A stretch of DNA of 64,000 bases, taken from contig NC_071349.1 of the NCBI RefSeq assembly GCF_027744825.2, positions 8,278,001 through 8,342,000 on the forward strand, given 5' to 3'. A model generated the notes under the pieces. That model made no database searches, was not told the DNA's origin, and saw only the letters and a program-made list of their open reading frames with translations. Positions 1-15,300 of the stretch are shown in pieces; the stretch's first letter is position 1, and every line of letters begins with the position of its first letter. The position numbers were made by a program, and so were the translations under genes. The stretch comes from Synchiropus splendidus. Taxonomy: Eukaryota; Chordata; Actinopteri; Syngnathiformes; Callionymidae.

Positions 1-2293
1 AGACTCTGCCTTGATCCGTGACATTGTGTTGTTGGCAGTGAACCTCCGCTGCTGAAGATTCCAAACAAAATGCCAATTCATCATCTTTGTTTTTGGGAAA
101 GCAGCGGCTTAAATCTTGTGGGTCACGATGCCAACCATCACGATGCAAGGTGATGGTCTGTCCGCTGTGCTTTCAGTTAGCACTGATTTCATTTTGAACT
201 CCTAAAGGTTCTTGTGGACCACTGAAAGTGACCTGGAGGGCCAGATGTGGCCCCCCTGCCTCGAGTTTGACCCTGATTCCAACACTTTGCAGCACCACAG
301 AAGGCCACACTACATGTAAAAACCATTTCGTCTTCTGTTGATGTAGTACCATAAACCCACGCTAGGTGGCGCTTTAAACAGCAAGGCCTTTAAATACCAC
401 TAGGTTGTCAAGGCTGGTGTGACGGTGAGCTACAATGACTGAATCGCTTTTCAAGGCAGACCACTATAAATGCACATCAATGGCTCAGATGAGACTCAGT
501 TCGGCTCTTCTCTTTCCACTTTGGTCCCTAGCCTGTGGTGCTTTGCCTTGGTTCCCTATCCCCTGACCTATTCACACTCACTCTCAATTCACTTCATCCT
601 GATCCCTCCATCCTAAAGTCAGGCATGTTTGGTCCCATCGCTTTAGGTGAATGCCAGGACTGTTTTCCAGTGGTCCAGCACACGTCGTCATCCTTGGACC
701 AGTTTCTTCGGCAGGGTGCTAAATAAGCAGAATTCCTGCCACTCAGTGGCGCCACATGCCACACCCACTCCTAAGGTCTAACAATGATGACTTCCTTCCA
801 GCGTGCAAAACACTTTTCCGAAAATAAAGCTCAGTTTCGCTGTGAACTTTGTCAAGTCAGTGATGACAAGCGCATGAATCTGTAGTCCTGTAGGCCAAGG
901 TGTTCCAGAAGAACAGTCTAAAATAGAAATATGTGTGTGTGTATGTGTCTGGAGGAACAATTTCAGTTACAATTTCATTGCAACATAAGTGATTTTTATA
1001 AAGTTTGGACCAGCTCTGTTCGTCTGACAGACATGTTAGTGTTCCGTCAGTATTAATTTGGGGTGAAATTGTGTGTGGTGTGATGGGCATAACAGTTACA
1101 GTAGCATCATGGCTAACATGAGGGCTAATGGTTACAGAGACGCTTTGGATACAAGCACAATGAGAGATCATGTCCTCATTTTAAACACCGATTTTGGATG
1201 CAAAACCACTGGTCCGGACTAGGTGTAAAACTAAATTTCAACGTTGGCACGTACCAGTAAAGATCAATTTATTAAAGGCTAATGTTGGTCCAATTTCCAA
1301 TATTTGTACACAATCGTCCAATTCCCTTCTACAGCATCACTTTTCAGGAACTTTCCACTATCAATCTCAATGTTTACTATTAGCACTTGCTAGAGGAAGT
1401 GGAAGGACAAAATGATTGTAGTCATGATGTCGACCTGTAGAGTTACTTGATGCGGCCAGATTTGGCCCCCAAGCCTTGGGTTTGACAAGTGTGCAACATG
1501 TCGCTGGTGCCACCTGCTGTACAGCTGAAGGAACTGCACAGGCTTGGGTGTATCTCTTGGTGGACGATAATGCACCTACAAAGCAGCCCAGGACGTCAAG
1601 CTTCAGGATGCACCAACTCACCAGGAAGTAGGTCAGTCAGGCCGATGGAACGCTGGTCTCACCACAACCTGAATTACCGCTCTCTTGAGCCGGTGTGAAA
1701 CAAGTGTGGGGACTGAGCTCTTGTCCGGCAGAACAACCTGAGCAGGTTCTGTGAGCTGCGGCGCTGAACTGAGACGCAAGTGGGTCATTGAGACCCTGGT
1801 GACTGGAGGTTCTGGGGAAGCAACCCTTCCATGCGAGTCCAGGGTTTGTTCATCGGAGCAGCAGCTTATCTTTGGTTCCGTCAGCGCAGATGATTCTGGC
1901 CCACCGTCCTGTGGTGGTGAGGGCCGGAGGCCAAGGAAGCCTGTGTGACTGGTGCTTCTGGTATTGAAGTTTCGTGACGATTTGCTTTGGGGGCTAACGC
2001 TTCACTAGCAGAGCAGTGGAGCCGGGCCTCTCCTGAGGGTCCTGGAGCCCGTGAAGAGAAACTCCACCTCCGACCGTTCTCCAACTCTGAACGAGCCGCT
2101 TCATCTGCTCGTGCAGCGCCGGGGCCGAACGTCGTGGTGAAGCAGCTCGTGATGGCGGGGAACATTCCTGACAGAGGAATCCTGCTGCAGGTCTGGACTT
2201 GATCACTGCGTCAGCGTGGCTCTCCACCAGCGCAGCAGTGACTAGCTGTGGAAGGAAGCACTCGCGCCGACTCCCTGCTGAGTAGTTAGATGT
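1..2293. other. Gene-free flank downstream of plpp2
   Basis: I see no exon with convincing homology here. The open frames are short and have no recognisable domain. Two places (about 240-280 and 1450-1490) carry the 'ggccag-atttggcccc / tttgacc' signature of worn hAT-type transposon ends that are common in fish. The rest looks like unique intergenic sequence. Confidence 0.5.
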
Positions 2294-2299
2294 TTTATT
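2294..2299 (-). terminator. Candidate poly(A) signal of plpp2
   Basis: AATAAA on the minus strand, about 390 nt beyond the plpp2 stop codon. The position gives a normal-length 3' UTR. No transcript evidence is available, so the site is inferred from motif and distance only. Confidence 0.45.
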
Positions 2300-2688
2300 T
2301 AAAAAAAAAAGACGATTGGAGCTCTAGAGAGTCCAGTGGTTCTGGTAGCCTCAGGGGAAGGCATCAATATGAGCTCCTGTTAGGCTCCATCAGTCCTTGT
2401 CCGGTAAAAAACATTGTTATATAAAAGTGGTGCCATTTCTTAAAAACATGACAGGTGAGTGGTTAATCTGGCGGCCAGTGAAGGTCCAGTGTAAGGAGTG
2501 AATATCTGTGAGGAGAGTGTGGGTTAGTCACAGCATGTCTGGAAGCACGTTCCATCTAAGGATCACTGAATAACACAAAACATCATTGCACTGGTGGTGA
2601 GTCACTCGCAGCTCCGAGGGTCCGGGCGAGTCCTACAAATCTGAAAGTTTCTGGCAGTCCAAGTGGTCTCGGCATCTGTGCCCTGTTC

Positions 2689-5600
2689 TCATACAGGTCC
2701 GGAGTAGTTGTAGTGGTTACTGCGCTGCGAGTCCGGAGGGTGTGGGTTGGGTTTCCGCTCCAGGGTCTCCACCTCGGCCTCGTCGACTTGCGTGCACGGC
2801 GGCGGGCGCTGCTTGAAGAAGTCGGACACATACCTCACCTGCGGGACACGGAGAGCGTTTAGACCCGGCGGACCCACCCGGGCCTGCAGAGGCTCACTGA
2901 CCGTTAGCACGGCGATGAGCGCCCCCTGCAGAAGCCCCACCAGCACGTCGCCCCAGTGGTGCTTGTTGTCAGACACTCGGGTGTAGCCCACGTAGAGAGA
3001 GAACGCCACCAGGAAGAACTGGATTGTGGGCCGGACCAGGCGGGTCCACTTCCCCTGCATCCGGGCCTGAATGTAGAACTGCACAAGTCTTGGTTAGCTT
3101 CAGTAACTCTGATCTAGTGGGACTGGAGTCACTAACAGGAACCGCGTCTCCACAGAGGACTGTGACCTTTGAGCAATAACAGAACAGAAAGCGGGAATCT
3201 TCCGCTGATTGTACAGTGTGTTGTTACAACAATGATGTTTGGACTCACCGACAAAAAGAGCATGCAGTACATCCCGAAGGACGAGTGTCCAGAGTAGAAC
3301 GACAACCTGAGCACAAACACACCACAGTCAAGTCAGCGGAGATTCAGCGTCACAGTCGGGTCATTAGAACTAGAGACAACAACGTTTCTTTGACCTGAGA
3401 CATTCATTCAGTTTGTCTCGGCCTGTTCCGCCTTGCTATAGCATCAACATGCTAATGGCTAGCTCAGCAAATGTGGTTGAAGTAATGATAAACAAATACA
3501 AGCTTGAAAGTTTGACCACAAAAAGAGAAAGTCATTTGCTGGAAGTCCCTGAAATAAATGTCTTGAAAATATTTCTATAAGAATTTCAATTTTTTAAAAA
3601 TTTCAAGTCCATTCAGAGTAGTGGAAAACATCCCTGAACAAAAGCAAAGAGACGCTTTTGTTTGCTTTTGTTCAGGGATTCCTCCATGTTTGTTGTTGTT
3701 GTTATCATCCTAGCTGCGACATGTCTTGTGCATCCAACCAGGAACTTGTACACTTACAAAGGTTCTGTGTTGTCTGGAGAGCGAACTGTTGAACTGCTTG
3801 TTGCGTGTTTTAGAGCCACTACAATGACAATGGTTTGCGGTGATGGTGCATTGCAGAGTCACTACCGCGCTAAAGTGCGCCACGTCGGCTCTCACCTGGA
3901 CTCCGTCACGTTGCGTGGGTTGCCAGTGCAGTTGATCTGCAGCATGTAGCCGTTGCACACGGCCGGAGCGCACACTGCCAGGAAGTTGGGACGTGGCCGT
4001 CCGATGGTGAACTTGGCCAGGTCGGTGAGCGACTGACTGACCGCGGCCCCGAACAGATAGGTGCCCACGATCTTGTAAAGCGCCGACAGGTACTGGTTGA
4101 AGTGGGAGTTGGAGCGCAGGCGCTTGGTGTGGACCAGGTAGGCCTCTCCGGTGGTAATCTGCAGAGCAAGCAGGACGTTAAACGCGGCACGTCGGACCTG
4201 AGGCGAGGGCTCGGTCCAGGTCGTACGATGAGGATGGAGCAGGAGATGGTCACGGCCGCCATGGTCCCGTGGGAGATGGTGTCTCGTCTGTAGGGCTGCT
4301 TGATGCTCTCGTCGTCACAGTCGATGGCTCGCTGGTACGGACGGAACGTCAGCGTCAGGATGGCGGAGGGCAGAGCAGCTGCCGGGGAGGAACAGTTGTG
4401 AGGGTCAGGAAGTCACATGACACCGAAGCGCGTTTGTTGCCGTGTATTTTAAATACAGTGGGTCGAAAACACTTTGACCAGGAGCAGTCTGCAGTAGCAC
4501 CTCAGCGGTCAGCTGAATTCTTGAATTGCAAAAAACATTTTTCAGTTTCTGGAAGTTTCCAGGTGACATTTATAATCTCCCGTCTTTTGTCGGGACTCAA
4601 TACAATGAGACATCAAAGTGAAAACTCGCTCAGCGATGACATCACGCTATTGTTCCCGTCATCTCTGGAGACGTTCTTTCCTGCACTAGTCATGTGACCT
4701 TGGACAGACGGGACTAGAGTAGCGTGAATCACTTGTCGGTCCGGAGACAGCTTCATCGACTCACTCAACAGAGCGTTTCAAGCTGCTTCCTGAGCTGCCT
4801 CCAGCTGCCTCCAGGGGGCGTCTGACTTTCAAGAATCAACAACAGACTTATGGCACCAAGCTTCAGGTGCATCATGACGGACAGTCTGCTGCTCACAGAG
4901 CACACCGTCCTTCGAGTTCTCTCTCGAGAATGGATCGGCAAAAGACCAAGGCAAAGCGACCGCTAGGAACGCTTGAGTGAGAAAGTTGGAAATAGTAGAG
5001 GAAAAGCAGGACGTCCCTGGAACACCTGGTTGCGATGCTAGCTAAAGATTCATCTCAGGAAACCATCACTGCATATCTGAGAGTGAAAACAAGTGGACTC
5101 ATGAACTGGAGAATGTGCCGGTAGAAACGGCGTGTCATGAGTGACACGAAGGCCTCGCAACAATGTGGCGCTGTCTCTTAAATCTGAGCCGAACAATAGT
5201 CCCACTGCCCAAGCCGACCTTTCTCCATTTTAACCTATGCAGAAAAGCCTTTCCTGTTTTGAAGAGCTCATAAAAGTGAAGAATGGATGGATCCGTTCGT
5301 TGAGCTGGAGCTTCTTTAAGAACAGATTGCTTCCTTCCTGTCGAGCATGTGACCCGCAGCCATGTGAACGGCCTGGGAGCACCATCAGCGGGGCGCTCGG
5401 TTCTGACTCGTCCGACTCATCTGTGCGAGCAAGTCACCTGGCAGGTGTAGAGCTTGCGTCAGGTTTCTCATCTCCGAACTCAGGGGTTCAGTGACGGACA
5501 CCACGTCCAAAACAGGTTCATGTTACGACACGTTTCTTTGTCCATGAGCCTGGAGCCAACTCAAACATTAGTTGGTGACAAACACAAAGGAAAAAGGACT

Positions 5601-8600
5601 TGAACAACATGGAGTCGGACAAACAAGTGCACAAGAAAACCGCTGCTGGTTGAACTTCATGTTCCACCACCATCTCCAGTGTGTGTCGCTGCTGGGGTGC
5701 CCTTGAGCAAGACCGCTGACACATTAATGTTTGTCAAGAGGAAATGATAATGGTTTCACTATCCGGCATCACAGTCAGCAGTGGCATTCCTCAAGTCCAG
5801 ACCTCCGTTCAGAGACTCTTTCTCTCAGAGACTGAGTCTGTTCCAGCTCCACAGGGCAAGAGGGACACCTGCAGACAGTTGGGAGTTGGGAGAAACTGGA
5901 AGACTTGGGTGCAGAGGTCCATCAGAAGAGAGATGGACTCTTACGCCAGGTTTCAGTGGGTCGAAGGCCTATTGGTGGGGAAAAATCTTTCTCAATAGTC
6001 ATTAAGAGAAGTTCCATCTATTTCTCAGTTTGGGTCCGGCGTGTTATTTGGGGGTGGGGGGGAGCTCAACCCATTGAGAACCGCTGCTCTAGATGGCCAA
6101 CAGTTGAGCGGTCACTCAACCCAATGTCTTATGTTTATGCTCCAACATCAACTGCTTGGAAGCATTTCTCTACCTGTGTATGAATCCAGGCGTGAAGGGG
6201 TTAATGTGTGTTGCCTGCCTTCTTGGGTGAACCTGCTTCCAACAAATAAATAAGTGCAAAAGAGGCGAAATGCGACAAGATGTTTCCGTAGCACGAGACA
6301 TGAAGACAAATGTTTTGGTGGAGTGTTGTGGCTGCAGGATGCAGAAACAAACTCCCCAGATTGGGGTCAAAGGTCGACACCATCCACGACGCTGAGGCCC
6401 ATCACTGCACTTGAGGACGCTTCTCAGCTGCTGCTCCAGTCAGAGGATGATGAAGACGACCCCTCTCCCTTGTCAAGAACCGACTAATCGCAGGAGTTAT
6501 TTTGGGATTCTTCATGAAAGGAAGCTCTGTCCTGAGTCCATTATCCCGGCGGGTCAAGCCTGCTGGCCGCTGGCCTCTGCCTATTGTTGCTCCAGCAGGG
6601 TGCAAGGATAACATTTTGATAAGAGACTGCTAGCTTGGACAGAAGTTCTGCTGGTGCCAGGGTGGGTCGGTGAGAAAGTCACCTCCTGTCAGATCCGATG
6701 CGTCACAGCAGTTTATCTGGGCTCGCAGAGCTATGGGGCTGGAGACAGAAAACTGTTGTTCCTGTGTGTTGTTTTTAGAGCTGCCAGCTATCTGAGGTCC
6801 AGCTGACCTTGAGAGGCAAACATGGCCGCCTGGAATCCGGACAGCTCGCTGCAAAGTGGACGGCAATTCTCCGTTTTCATTTATTTATTTATTTATTATT
6901 TATGTATTTTTTTACCAGCACATTAGCCAATAAAAAGGTGTCTGGACTTTGTCTGACAGGACAACTTTTGCCAGCTACTCGGCCAATAATTCCTTTTACT
7001 ATTTTGAATTAAACTGTCGTGAGTCGCTCGCTGTGAGCAACTTCAACACACAACCTCTGCTCACTAGACGTCTTTTTAACTGAAACTTTGCAGACTAACT
7101 TGTTCTTCAAACACTTCCAGGGGCTGCCTGTAGCTAAAAACCTGCCTCACGAAGGAGTCAACAATCCTCCACGCTTCCATCTTGCTCGACTCTACAGGGT
7201 CACCAGCGACATTGTTGTGTGTCCAGTCCAGCACGGGTTGCACAACGACGCACGCTTACATGATCTTCCTCCTCTCCGGGAGAAGATCCGTTTTCCCGTC
7301 AGACTGGAAAGTTTGCTCCAGATAGTTCGTCTTCAAAAGCAAATATTCTAGCGGGGTCTCTGTGAAAAACAAGGGTTCCGCTGAAAGTGTGCGTCTTGGT
7401 TGCACAACACTCACATGGGAGGTGCAGAGAGAAATGTGGGGGGAAAGTATTGTTTTACACTTTCACAACCTCCTCTGGCAGCCCCGATTCTGCTTGGAGA
7501 AAATAAACACGATGGAATTTGGGATCAGGCACAAGCACAACTTCCTCCTGACCTCTGACCCAGCAGGAAGTGGAAAGTGTTCCTGTTATTCAGGCCTGAA
7601 AAGGAGAAGAAATGGTGGCTTCCAGAGACAGTTTGGCTCGACCCGGGTCGGCCCTCGCGCCGAGTGCGGCGCTGACCCGACCATTCTTCTTCAGGACTTT
7701 CTCTGAGTCACTGGAGAGAGAGAGAGCGGCGCTTCCTTTGAGACAGGGATTTGTACATCCGCTCAAACAATGATGAACTTGACGCTGCGTGAAAAGACTT
7801 GTGCACGGTCAGCAATATTGACGTGCATCATTGTGTTGAAGACAAAACTGAACGGCTTCTCACAGGTCCAGGAGCTAAAGGCCCCCCCTCCTCAGCAGTG
7901 AAACTGCATCATAGCCGTCAGTTTTACGTGACAGAAGCGCAGTGGACAAACTGACCAACACCCAGGGTTTAAGTTTTAAGCTTTCTCCTGAAGAGAACTT
8001 GGAATTCACATGATTCTGACGTACGATTTAAAGGTGCCATAACAGTGAGTCAATATGAATGGCATGGTTTCCTGAATATGACTGGTGCGCCCCTAGTGTC
8101 AGTCTTTGGTAAATGACTCAGAGAGCAGTGATGAATAACAGCCTGTGAGTCAAAACATTTGCGCAATGCAGATGTGTGTCAGACATATGTGATTAATAAC
8201 CTTGTCACTCGTGTGTGTGTGAATGTAGATCTCAAAAGTGGGTCGATCACTGGAGCACTGGCCCTCAGAAGTATAGTAGTTGGCATGTCAGGGAAGTGTG
8301 ATCACACACTCACAAGTAGGTGTGTTTCCAAGAAGTGGTCCCCACAAGTACAGCTAAACCAGGGACACACACGCAGGAAGGAGGGCACAAGCGAACACTG
8401 CACTCTTATTTGACACTTATCTGGCAGGTGTGTGTGTGTGTGTGTGTGTGTGTGGGCGTCTAGTCAGTTTCTCCTCCGGATCCAAGACAACTTCCATTAT
8501 ATTCCAGACTGAATGAATCCTGATCGTCCTGAACACTAACACCAGTGAACTTGAGGTGACAAAGGACTGACTCAAACCTTACTAACCCACTCAGAAAGAG

Positions 8601-11600
8601 AGTCCAGAAAAAGGATTCAAACTCGCATCCTTTCCGTCTGTGAAGCCGCCAACTGCTGCAAGTTTTGTCGTTCAGCTGTCGATGCTCTTCCATCAGACTC
8701 AGTGTGAATTCTGTTTAGTTGCTTCGGAAAAATGTCAAATCCAAACAAGTCGCGTCCCGTTTTCCCAGAGACACAAACGTTCAGCTCTTTGATCCGCAGG
8801 GAAAGTTCATGGGAAATGTGCTTCAAATGAAGCAGCAGGGAGTCGAACCCGTGACTCATCCTTCCCTCACGTGAACCCATGCGTTGTGTTTGCACTGACC
8901 CCCGGGCCCGGCTCTTGTTCAGATCAGACTGAAGGGGGCGCTGCAAAGGTGAAGCGGTGGTTCCTCCTGCAGCTCATAGATCCTGATCTTCTTCATTCAA
9001 ACTTTCCAGTCTAAAATGCCGTGAAGGCACCAACAAGTGTCGAGTGATGGCATCAAAAGTGTCCAGTGGCAGCTACCCAGGCTCTTCGCCGCATCTTTGT
9101 TACCTCATAGACCGGGAGTCTTCGGCTCTTCCTCCGCTTTTAAAGCCATAAAGCTCACAAACCAAGGTGTTTCCCAAGCAGCCCTTAATAATAGCACGTT
9201 TGACATCACCTTTTCAAGCCCCATATCCGTCTATAAATGACTGAACATTGAGCTAATGCCAGCTAGTGACACGGCTAAGCAAATATCTACCGTCCTGTGA
9301 TCATAGGTATTTTGGAATTTCTCTCCTGCTGTTCTTTTTTGCTGCTATAAATCAGGAATTTCCCCTCAAGGGACTACTAAAGGAACTCTTATCTTATCTT
9401 ACCTTAAAGATATATTAAAGAACAGAGTGCAGTTTGACCCTCACAGCAGTTTCGGAGTGTTTTGAAGCTGGCGGTGGCTTGGGCCTTGCCTCCTCTGGTT
9501 GGGGTTGCAGGGTGTCGACGAGTAACTGAGGCGGTCATTATCATTCCTGCCTGTCACTCACCAGCGTGGATCCTCTCAGAGACACTCACACGTGTGCACA
9601 CGCAGCACAGAGGTGCGGGTGACCAGTGTCCTGACCGGGGTCCAGGGCCCAGCTCACCATGTGACCTGACCGCTGACTGAGCAGAGAAAACACAGCGTGA
9701 GGTCAAGTTTGGAAACCAAACCCTGAGCTGCTGCAAGCAAATCATATTGTTCTTGTTGTTATTGTGCAACGCGGTGGTTACACAAGTGTGTGTTTTGACA
9801 CAGATACAACACACCCAAAATATACATGGACACAGCGTAAACCGTGTCCTGCCTCAGACTTTCCCTGACAGCACCGGCCTCCTGGAGCTGGCCAGCCTCA
9901 CTGTTGGAATCTAATCGTGTGTGTTGTTAGGTTTCCGCTCCAGTCTGACGGAACATCAGCGGAGGACACACACACACCTGGAAGATATCAGCGCTGATGT
10001 GTTTTTGTCAGCGAGCCCAGTGCAAGCTGCAACAAGTCGCTTTGTTCGGCGCCGTCACAAAAGAAGCCCACCGAAACACAACGCACACGTCGAGTGGCGC
10101 AGACACAAACACACCTGGACTGGAGTTTGCACAACACACCTGAGGTTGTCAACACAAGCAGGACAATGGTGGAGACCAGTATTGGACACACACAACTTAA
10201 ATCCGAGCAGAGACTTGTCAACTCGAGAGAAGCAACCTACTGAAGGTGCTTAAGTCTCAGGACCCAAGAGTAGCTGCATTCAGTGGGTCGCTGACTTTTA
10301 ACAGGGTGAAACAAACCTGCTATTATTTTATAAAACTGGGATTAAACTGATATATGTGGGCATCGCTTCCTCTCTATCATATATTTTTAGTCAAATACAT
10401 TTGTTTCTTTTTGAGGGTGAGGGAGGGTCCCAAAGTCCGAGCAGCTGAGAGCCACTGGCTCAAATCAGTCGAGATACTGGATGATAAATAATGAAATCCT
10501 GCGCTCTGCATCACGATACTCTGGTCACGATACACGATACAGTAGTACCATGATACACATCACGATACTGCCAAGTTCTACACAGTTGACTTTGAGAAAA
10601 AAAACAAGTTTTACTCAAATTAAAAGGACAAATTTAGTCAAACTGTTTGACAGAAAAATAAAACTTGAAGTAGTTTTAGTTTTTAAACACTGAAGTCAAA
10701 TGCAGTGTCAGACAGGTAGATAGATGACAACAGAGGGCATCACGACTGTCACTGAAACGGCAGTGAAGTGAACTAAAGTGGCAGAGAAATGGTTTCACTT
10801 GTGTTTCCTTGGCGGATGCTGTCTGTCCGAACATGTCAGTGACGGCTCACACTGGCCTCGGAAACACGAGGAACAAAGTGCTGTCAATGACTGTCAGCAT
10901 AAAAATGATGATCATAACAGTGAAACTTCAATTGCATTGCAACTTTCAGAACGCTGTTCACTAAATGCACAAATGAATAACTCGCATTTCACTACTACTG
11001 AATCACTAAAATAAGAGGTAAAATCCCGTATTAAGAGCTGAATTGTTATATTGCTACTGAAAAGCTTTAATGTGACCGGTCCCCAGTTCATCACCCAGCA
11101 CAAGTGAACACTCGCTATGTTAAGTCATTAATCAACCGCGACAAGTTTTGGGGAGGAAACCGGAGTGCCCAGAGGAAAGCCCATGTCCAACCCACTGTGA
11201 TGCTGCAGCACAAACCACTGCTCCACTGTCCCGCCCAGCTACTGAACTGCAGCGAAAACGTAAACAATATCAATATATATTTTATAAACACTAAAGACTA
11301 GTGAAGGGTTTCAAGGTCTGCAAACATATTATCCAGAACAGAACAGTCCCAGTTCCTCTGCACTGCAAAGTGAGCCAAAATGTCATATTAAATCATAGTT
11401 TATTGACCTGAAACACTTGTGAAATGTTGCCACACCAAGTACATGAATTCAACTCAGGCTACATTTACGTTTTAAATACATTAATACTGGCCAAGTGTTT
11501 GTATGTGTTAGAATAAAGGCAGTTGTTAATTTAGGCAATGTAATTTGAAGATTTAAAAAAAAACTAAGGTTGCCAGGTTGGTGTAAATAGCAGGTAATTT

Positions 11601-11962
11601 AATAGTGTGGTGACATAAATCAGAAGTATTATTTATGAGGAGTAAATAATGAAAGAATATTGACACGGAAGAGATTTTTTAAAAAAGGGACAAGAACCGG
11701 ACCGACGGAGTCAAAGGTCCAAACGTCGCAACAGAACGTCCTCTCGCGCTTTACTTGATAGTTTTGATGAATAATAATGTGAAATAAGAAAATAAAATCT
11801 TAATCTTAACCCGCGGCGCTTCACACAGCCAAGTGAATGTGTGAGAGAAAGGCGTCTGAGGCGAGCTCAGGTCCAGACACAGCCGAGCCCGGATCACTCA
11901 CCCACGAACACGCACAGCACATCCACCACCACCAGCAGCACTTTGTTCCGTTGCTCCGTCAT
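2689..11962 (-). CDS. plpp2: Phospholipid phosphatase 2 (lipid phosphate phosphohydrolase 2)
   Basis: Integral membrane ecto-phosphatase that dephosphorylates lysophosphatidate, phosphatidate, ceramide-1-phosphate and sphingosine-1-phosphate. Six coding exons on the minus strand: 11902-11962, 4227-4378, 3896-4158, 3249-3306, 2902-3078 and 2689-2838. Joined, they give 286 residues (human PLPP2 has 288) with every splice phase consistent. Exon 1 begins [10 protein letters not shown] and encodes most of the first membrane helix. The three catalytic motifs are intact: C1 KFTIGRPRP (about residues 120-128), C2 SGHSSF (164-169) and C3 from R212 through H218 to D222. Two N-glycosylation sequons (N147, N154) lie in the outer loop between C1 and C2. 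Intron 1 is about 7.5 kb while the other introns are 60-600 nt. PLPP1 and PLPP3 are related alternatives, but overall similarity and the neighbouring THEG-like gene favour PLPP2. Confidence 0.95.
3558..3775 (+). repeat. Dispersed palindromic repeat, copy 1 (in plpp2 intron 3)
   Basis: The core has two inverted arms, CCCTGAACAAAAGCAAA and TTTGCTTTTGTTCAGGG, separated by about 12 nt (roughly 3632-3679). Homology to the copy at 53.0-53.3 kb, which is in the opposite orientation, extends from 'aatgtcttgaaa' to 'cttacaaaggttc', with one deletion of about 19 nt in this copy. It looks like a non-autonomous DNA element; no coding capacity is visible. Confidence 0.75.
8318..8368 (+). repeat. Right half of a teleost 'CCTTGTGGGGAC' MITE
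   Basis: GTCCCCACAAGTACAG at 8338-8353, followed by 'ctaaaccagggacacacac', closely matches the right end of the complete element at 54.16-54.34 kb. The left inverted end is not evident nearby, so this is a truncated or decayed copy. Confidence 0.6.
8428..8454. repeat. (GT)n microsatellite
   Basis: About 13 uninterrupted GT dinucleotides adjacent to the MITE half-copy. Confidence 0.9.
9345..9402 (+). repeat. 3' tail of a fish non-LTR retroelement
   Basis: 'ggaatttcccctcaaggg' followed by repeated 'tcttatctta' resembles the 3' end shared by several fish LINEs and SINEs, which end in 'gaatttcccc..ggg' plus short tandem units. Only the tail is recognisable. Confidence 0.5.
10505..10570. repeat. 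Degenerate 'tcacgatac' tandem motif
   Basis: Five near-copies of (at)cacgatac(t) occur in about 65 nt, between two AT-rich stretches. The motif is typical of decayed fish repeats. No function is evident. Confidence 0.55.
11140..11235 (+). repeat. Fragment of a fish SINE/LINE-like repeat
   Basis: 'ttttggggaggaaaccgg' followed by 'agtgcccagaggaaagccca' matches a very common fish repeat module ('tgggaggaaaccggagtacc..'). The other strand of the same module family is visible near 46.4-46.6 kb. Confidence 0.6.
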
Positions 11963-12190
11963 CTTTCATCGATAAACACCGAGGTTTCGTCTCGAGGAAA
12001 CCAGACCGTCGCTGGAGCTGCGGCTTCTTCTTCCGGCTCCTGCGCGTACCTGCCTCAGGTGAACTGTGAGAGTCGGACTGATAGCAGAGCGAGGAGCAAC
12101 GCGCCGCCGACTGGAGAGAGAGAGACGCCTCCTCCTTGTTGACCCAGGCTCTCACCCGGCGTTTCCTGCACCACGTGATCACCTGCCTTC
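11963..12190 (-). promoter_or_regulatory. Probable plpp2 5' UTR and CpG-rich promoter
   Basis: The sequence immediately upstream of the plpp2 start codon is CpG- and GC-rich compared with its surroundings and falls back to AT-rich DNA by about 12.25 kb. No TATA box is evident, consistent with a CpG-type promoter. The extent is a visual estimate. Confidence 0.5.
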
Positions 12191-14428
<2,238 letters not shown>

Positions 14429-14927
14429 ATTTATTTATTTTACCAATTCTGGCGCGACAGATCTGCGCTCGTCTCTCTCTAGCCTCCTGGTGTCACGTCA
14501 CACCAGTCAGACGGTGCAGGACCAGAGAGAGGAAACTTACTGGGGTCAGCAGCGGGAGCTCTGGCTGCCAGCCCGCGGCCGGGGTCTTGGGTTGAGCCAG
14601 CTTACAGAGCCGCTCCGAGGGCACGGCCTGGAGCGCCCGCGGACTCACCGGCCAGACGGGAGACGGCCTGAGTAAGTAGCTGGAGACAGGAGTCTGGATG
14701 ATGAAGCTCGACCGGCATCTAAGTTCTTGCTGCTAAAGAGCGCCATCTTGTGTGTAAAATTTCATTCTTTTTAGTGTCACATTATCAGCATTTTTTTTTA
14801 AACGTTCTCTTCAACACAATAAAGATAATTTAAATAAACTCCATGGCCGTGTGGGTGTGACTGTATCCTTAAGAAGAGGCGCTTATAACAGAGAGACTTG
14901 ACACCACACGCAGCTTCACTGGGATAT

Positions 14928-15300
14928 TTACTTGGCTTCATCGAAGGAGCGTCTGGTTCTGCAGAGCTCAGTCCATCTAGGGCTTAACTCTGTGGGGACA
15001 TGAATGCAGAGCCAGAGGAGAAGCTTGGTCACGTCCAGAGTGAAAATTGAATTGTAAGGCATTGCATTAAATTTAATTTTATGGCTTTCAGACCGCACTG
15101 TACCTATCCGAGTGGTTCCGGCTGTCTTTCTGGGCGGCAGTCGGTCTAGCCAGTAAACTGACCGGCTGGAGAACAAAAGGTGGGTCACATGAGAAGGTTC
15201 GGGAATCCACAAGAGGGAATGAAGTGGAGCAAACTCACCGGTCCGGATGTGTGAGGAGGCTTGGTTTGGGCAGAGCCAGCCGCTGCGTCCGAGTTGTCAT
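14928..15300 (-). CDS. Short THEG/SPMAP2-like repeat protein
   Basis: Three exons on the minus strand: 15239-15300, 15104-15165 and 14928-14989. All have consensus GT-AG borders, all phases are consistent, and the reading ends in TAA. The product is 61 residues. The start (MTTRTQRLALPKPS) gives an LALPKP motif like the L-A-x-P-K core of the testicular haploid expressed (THEG) repeat. The segment RSVYWLDRLPP resembles the SVYW-containing block of mammalian THEG, and RIELSPRW resembles the next repeat core. Mammalian THEG is a sperm flagellar microtubule protein of about 380 residues, so this would be a minimal version, or upstream exons are missing. The neighbour plpp2 supports the assignment, because PLPP2 and THEG are close together on human 19p. 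Each exon is exactly 62 nt. The exon structure is more certain than the family name. Confidence 0.6.

Larger units (their letters stand above)
4379..11901 (-). other. plpp2 intron 1 (7.5 kb)
   Basis: Bounded by a GTGAGT donor after exon 1 and a CAG acceptor before exon 2. Open frames inside are short and unconvincing. It contains repeat debris, listed separately: half of a MITE (about 8.3 kb), a GT microsatellite, a LINE-like tail (about 9.35 kb), a 'cacgatac' degenerate array (about 10.5 kb) and a fish SINE/LINE-like fragment (about 11.15 kb). Confidence 0.8.
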
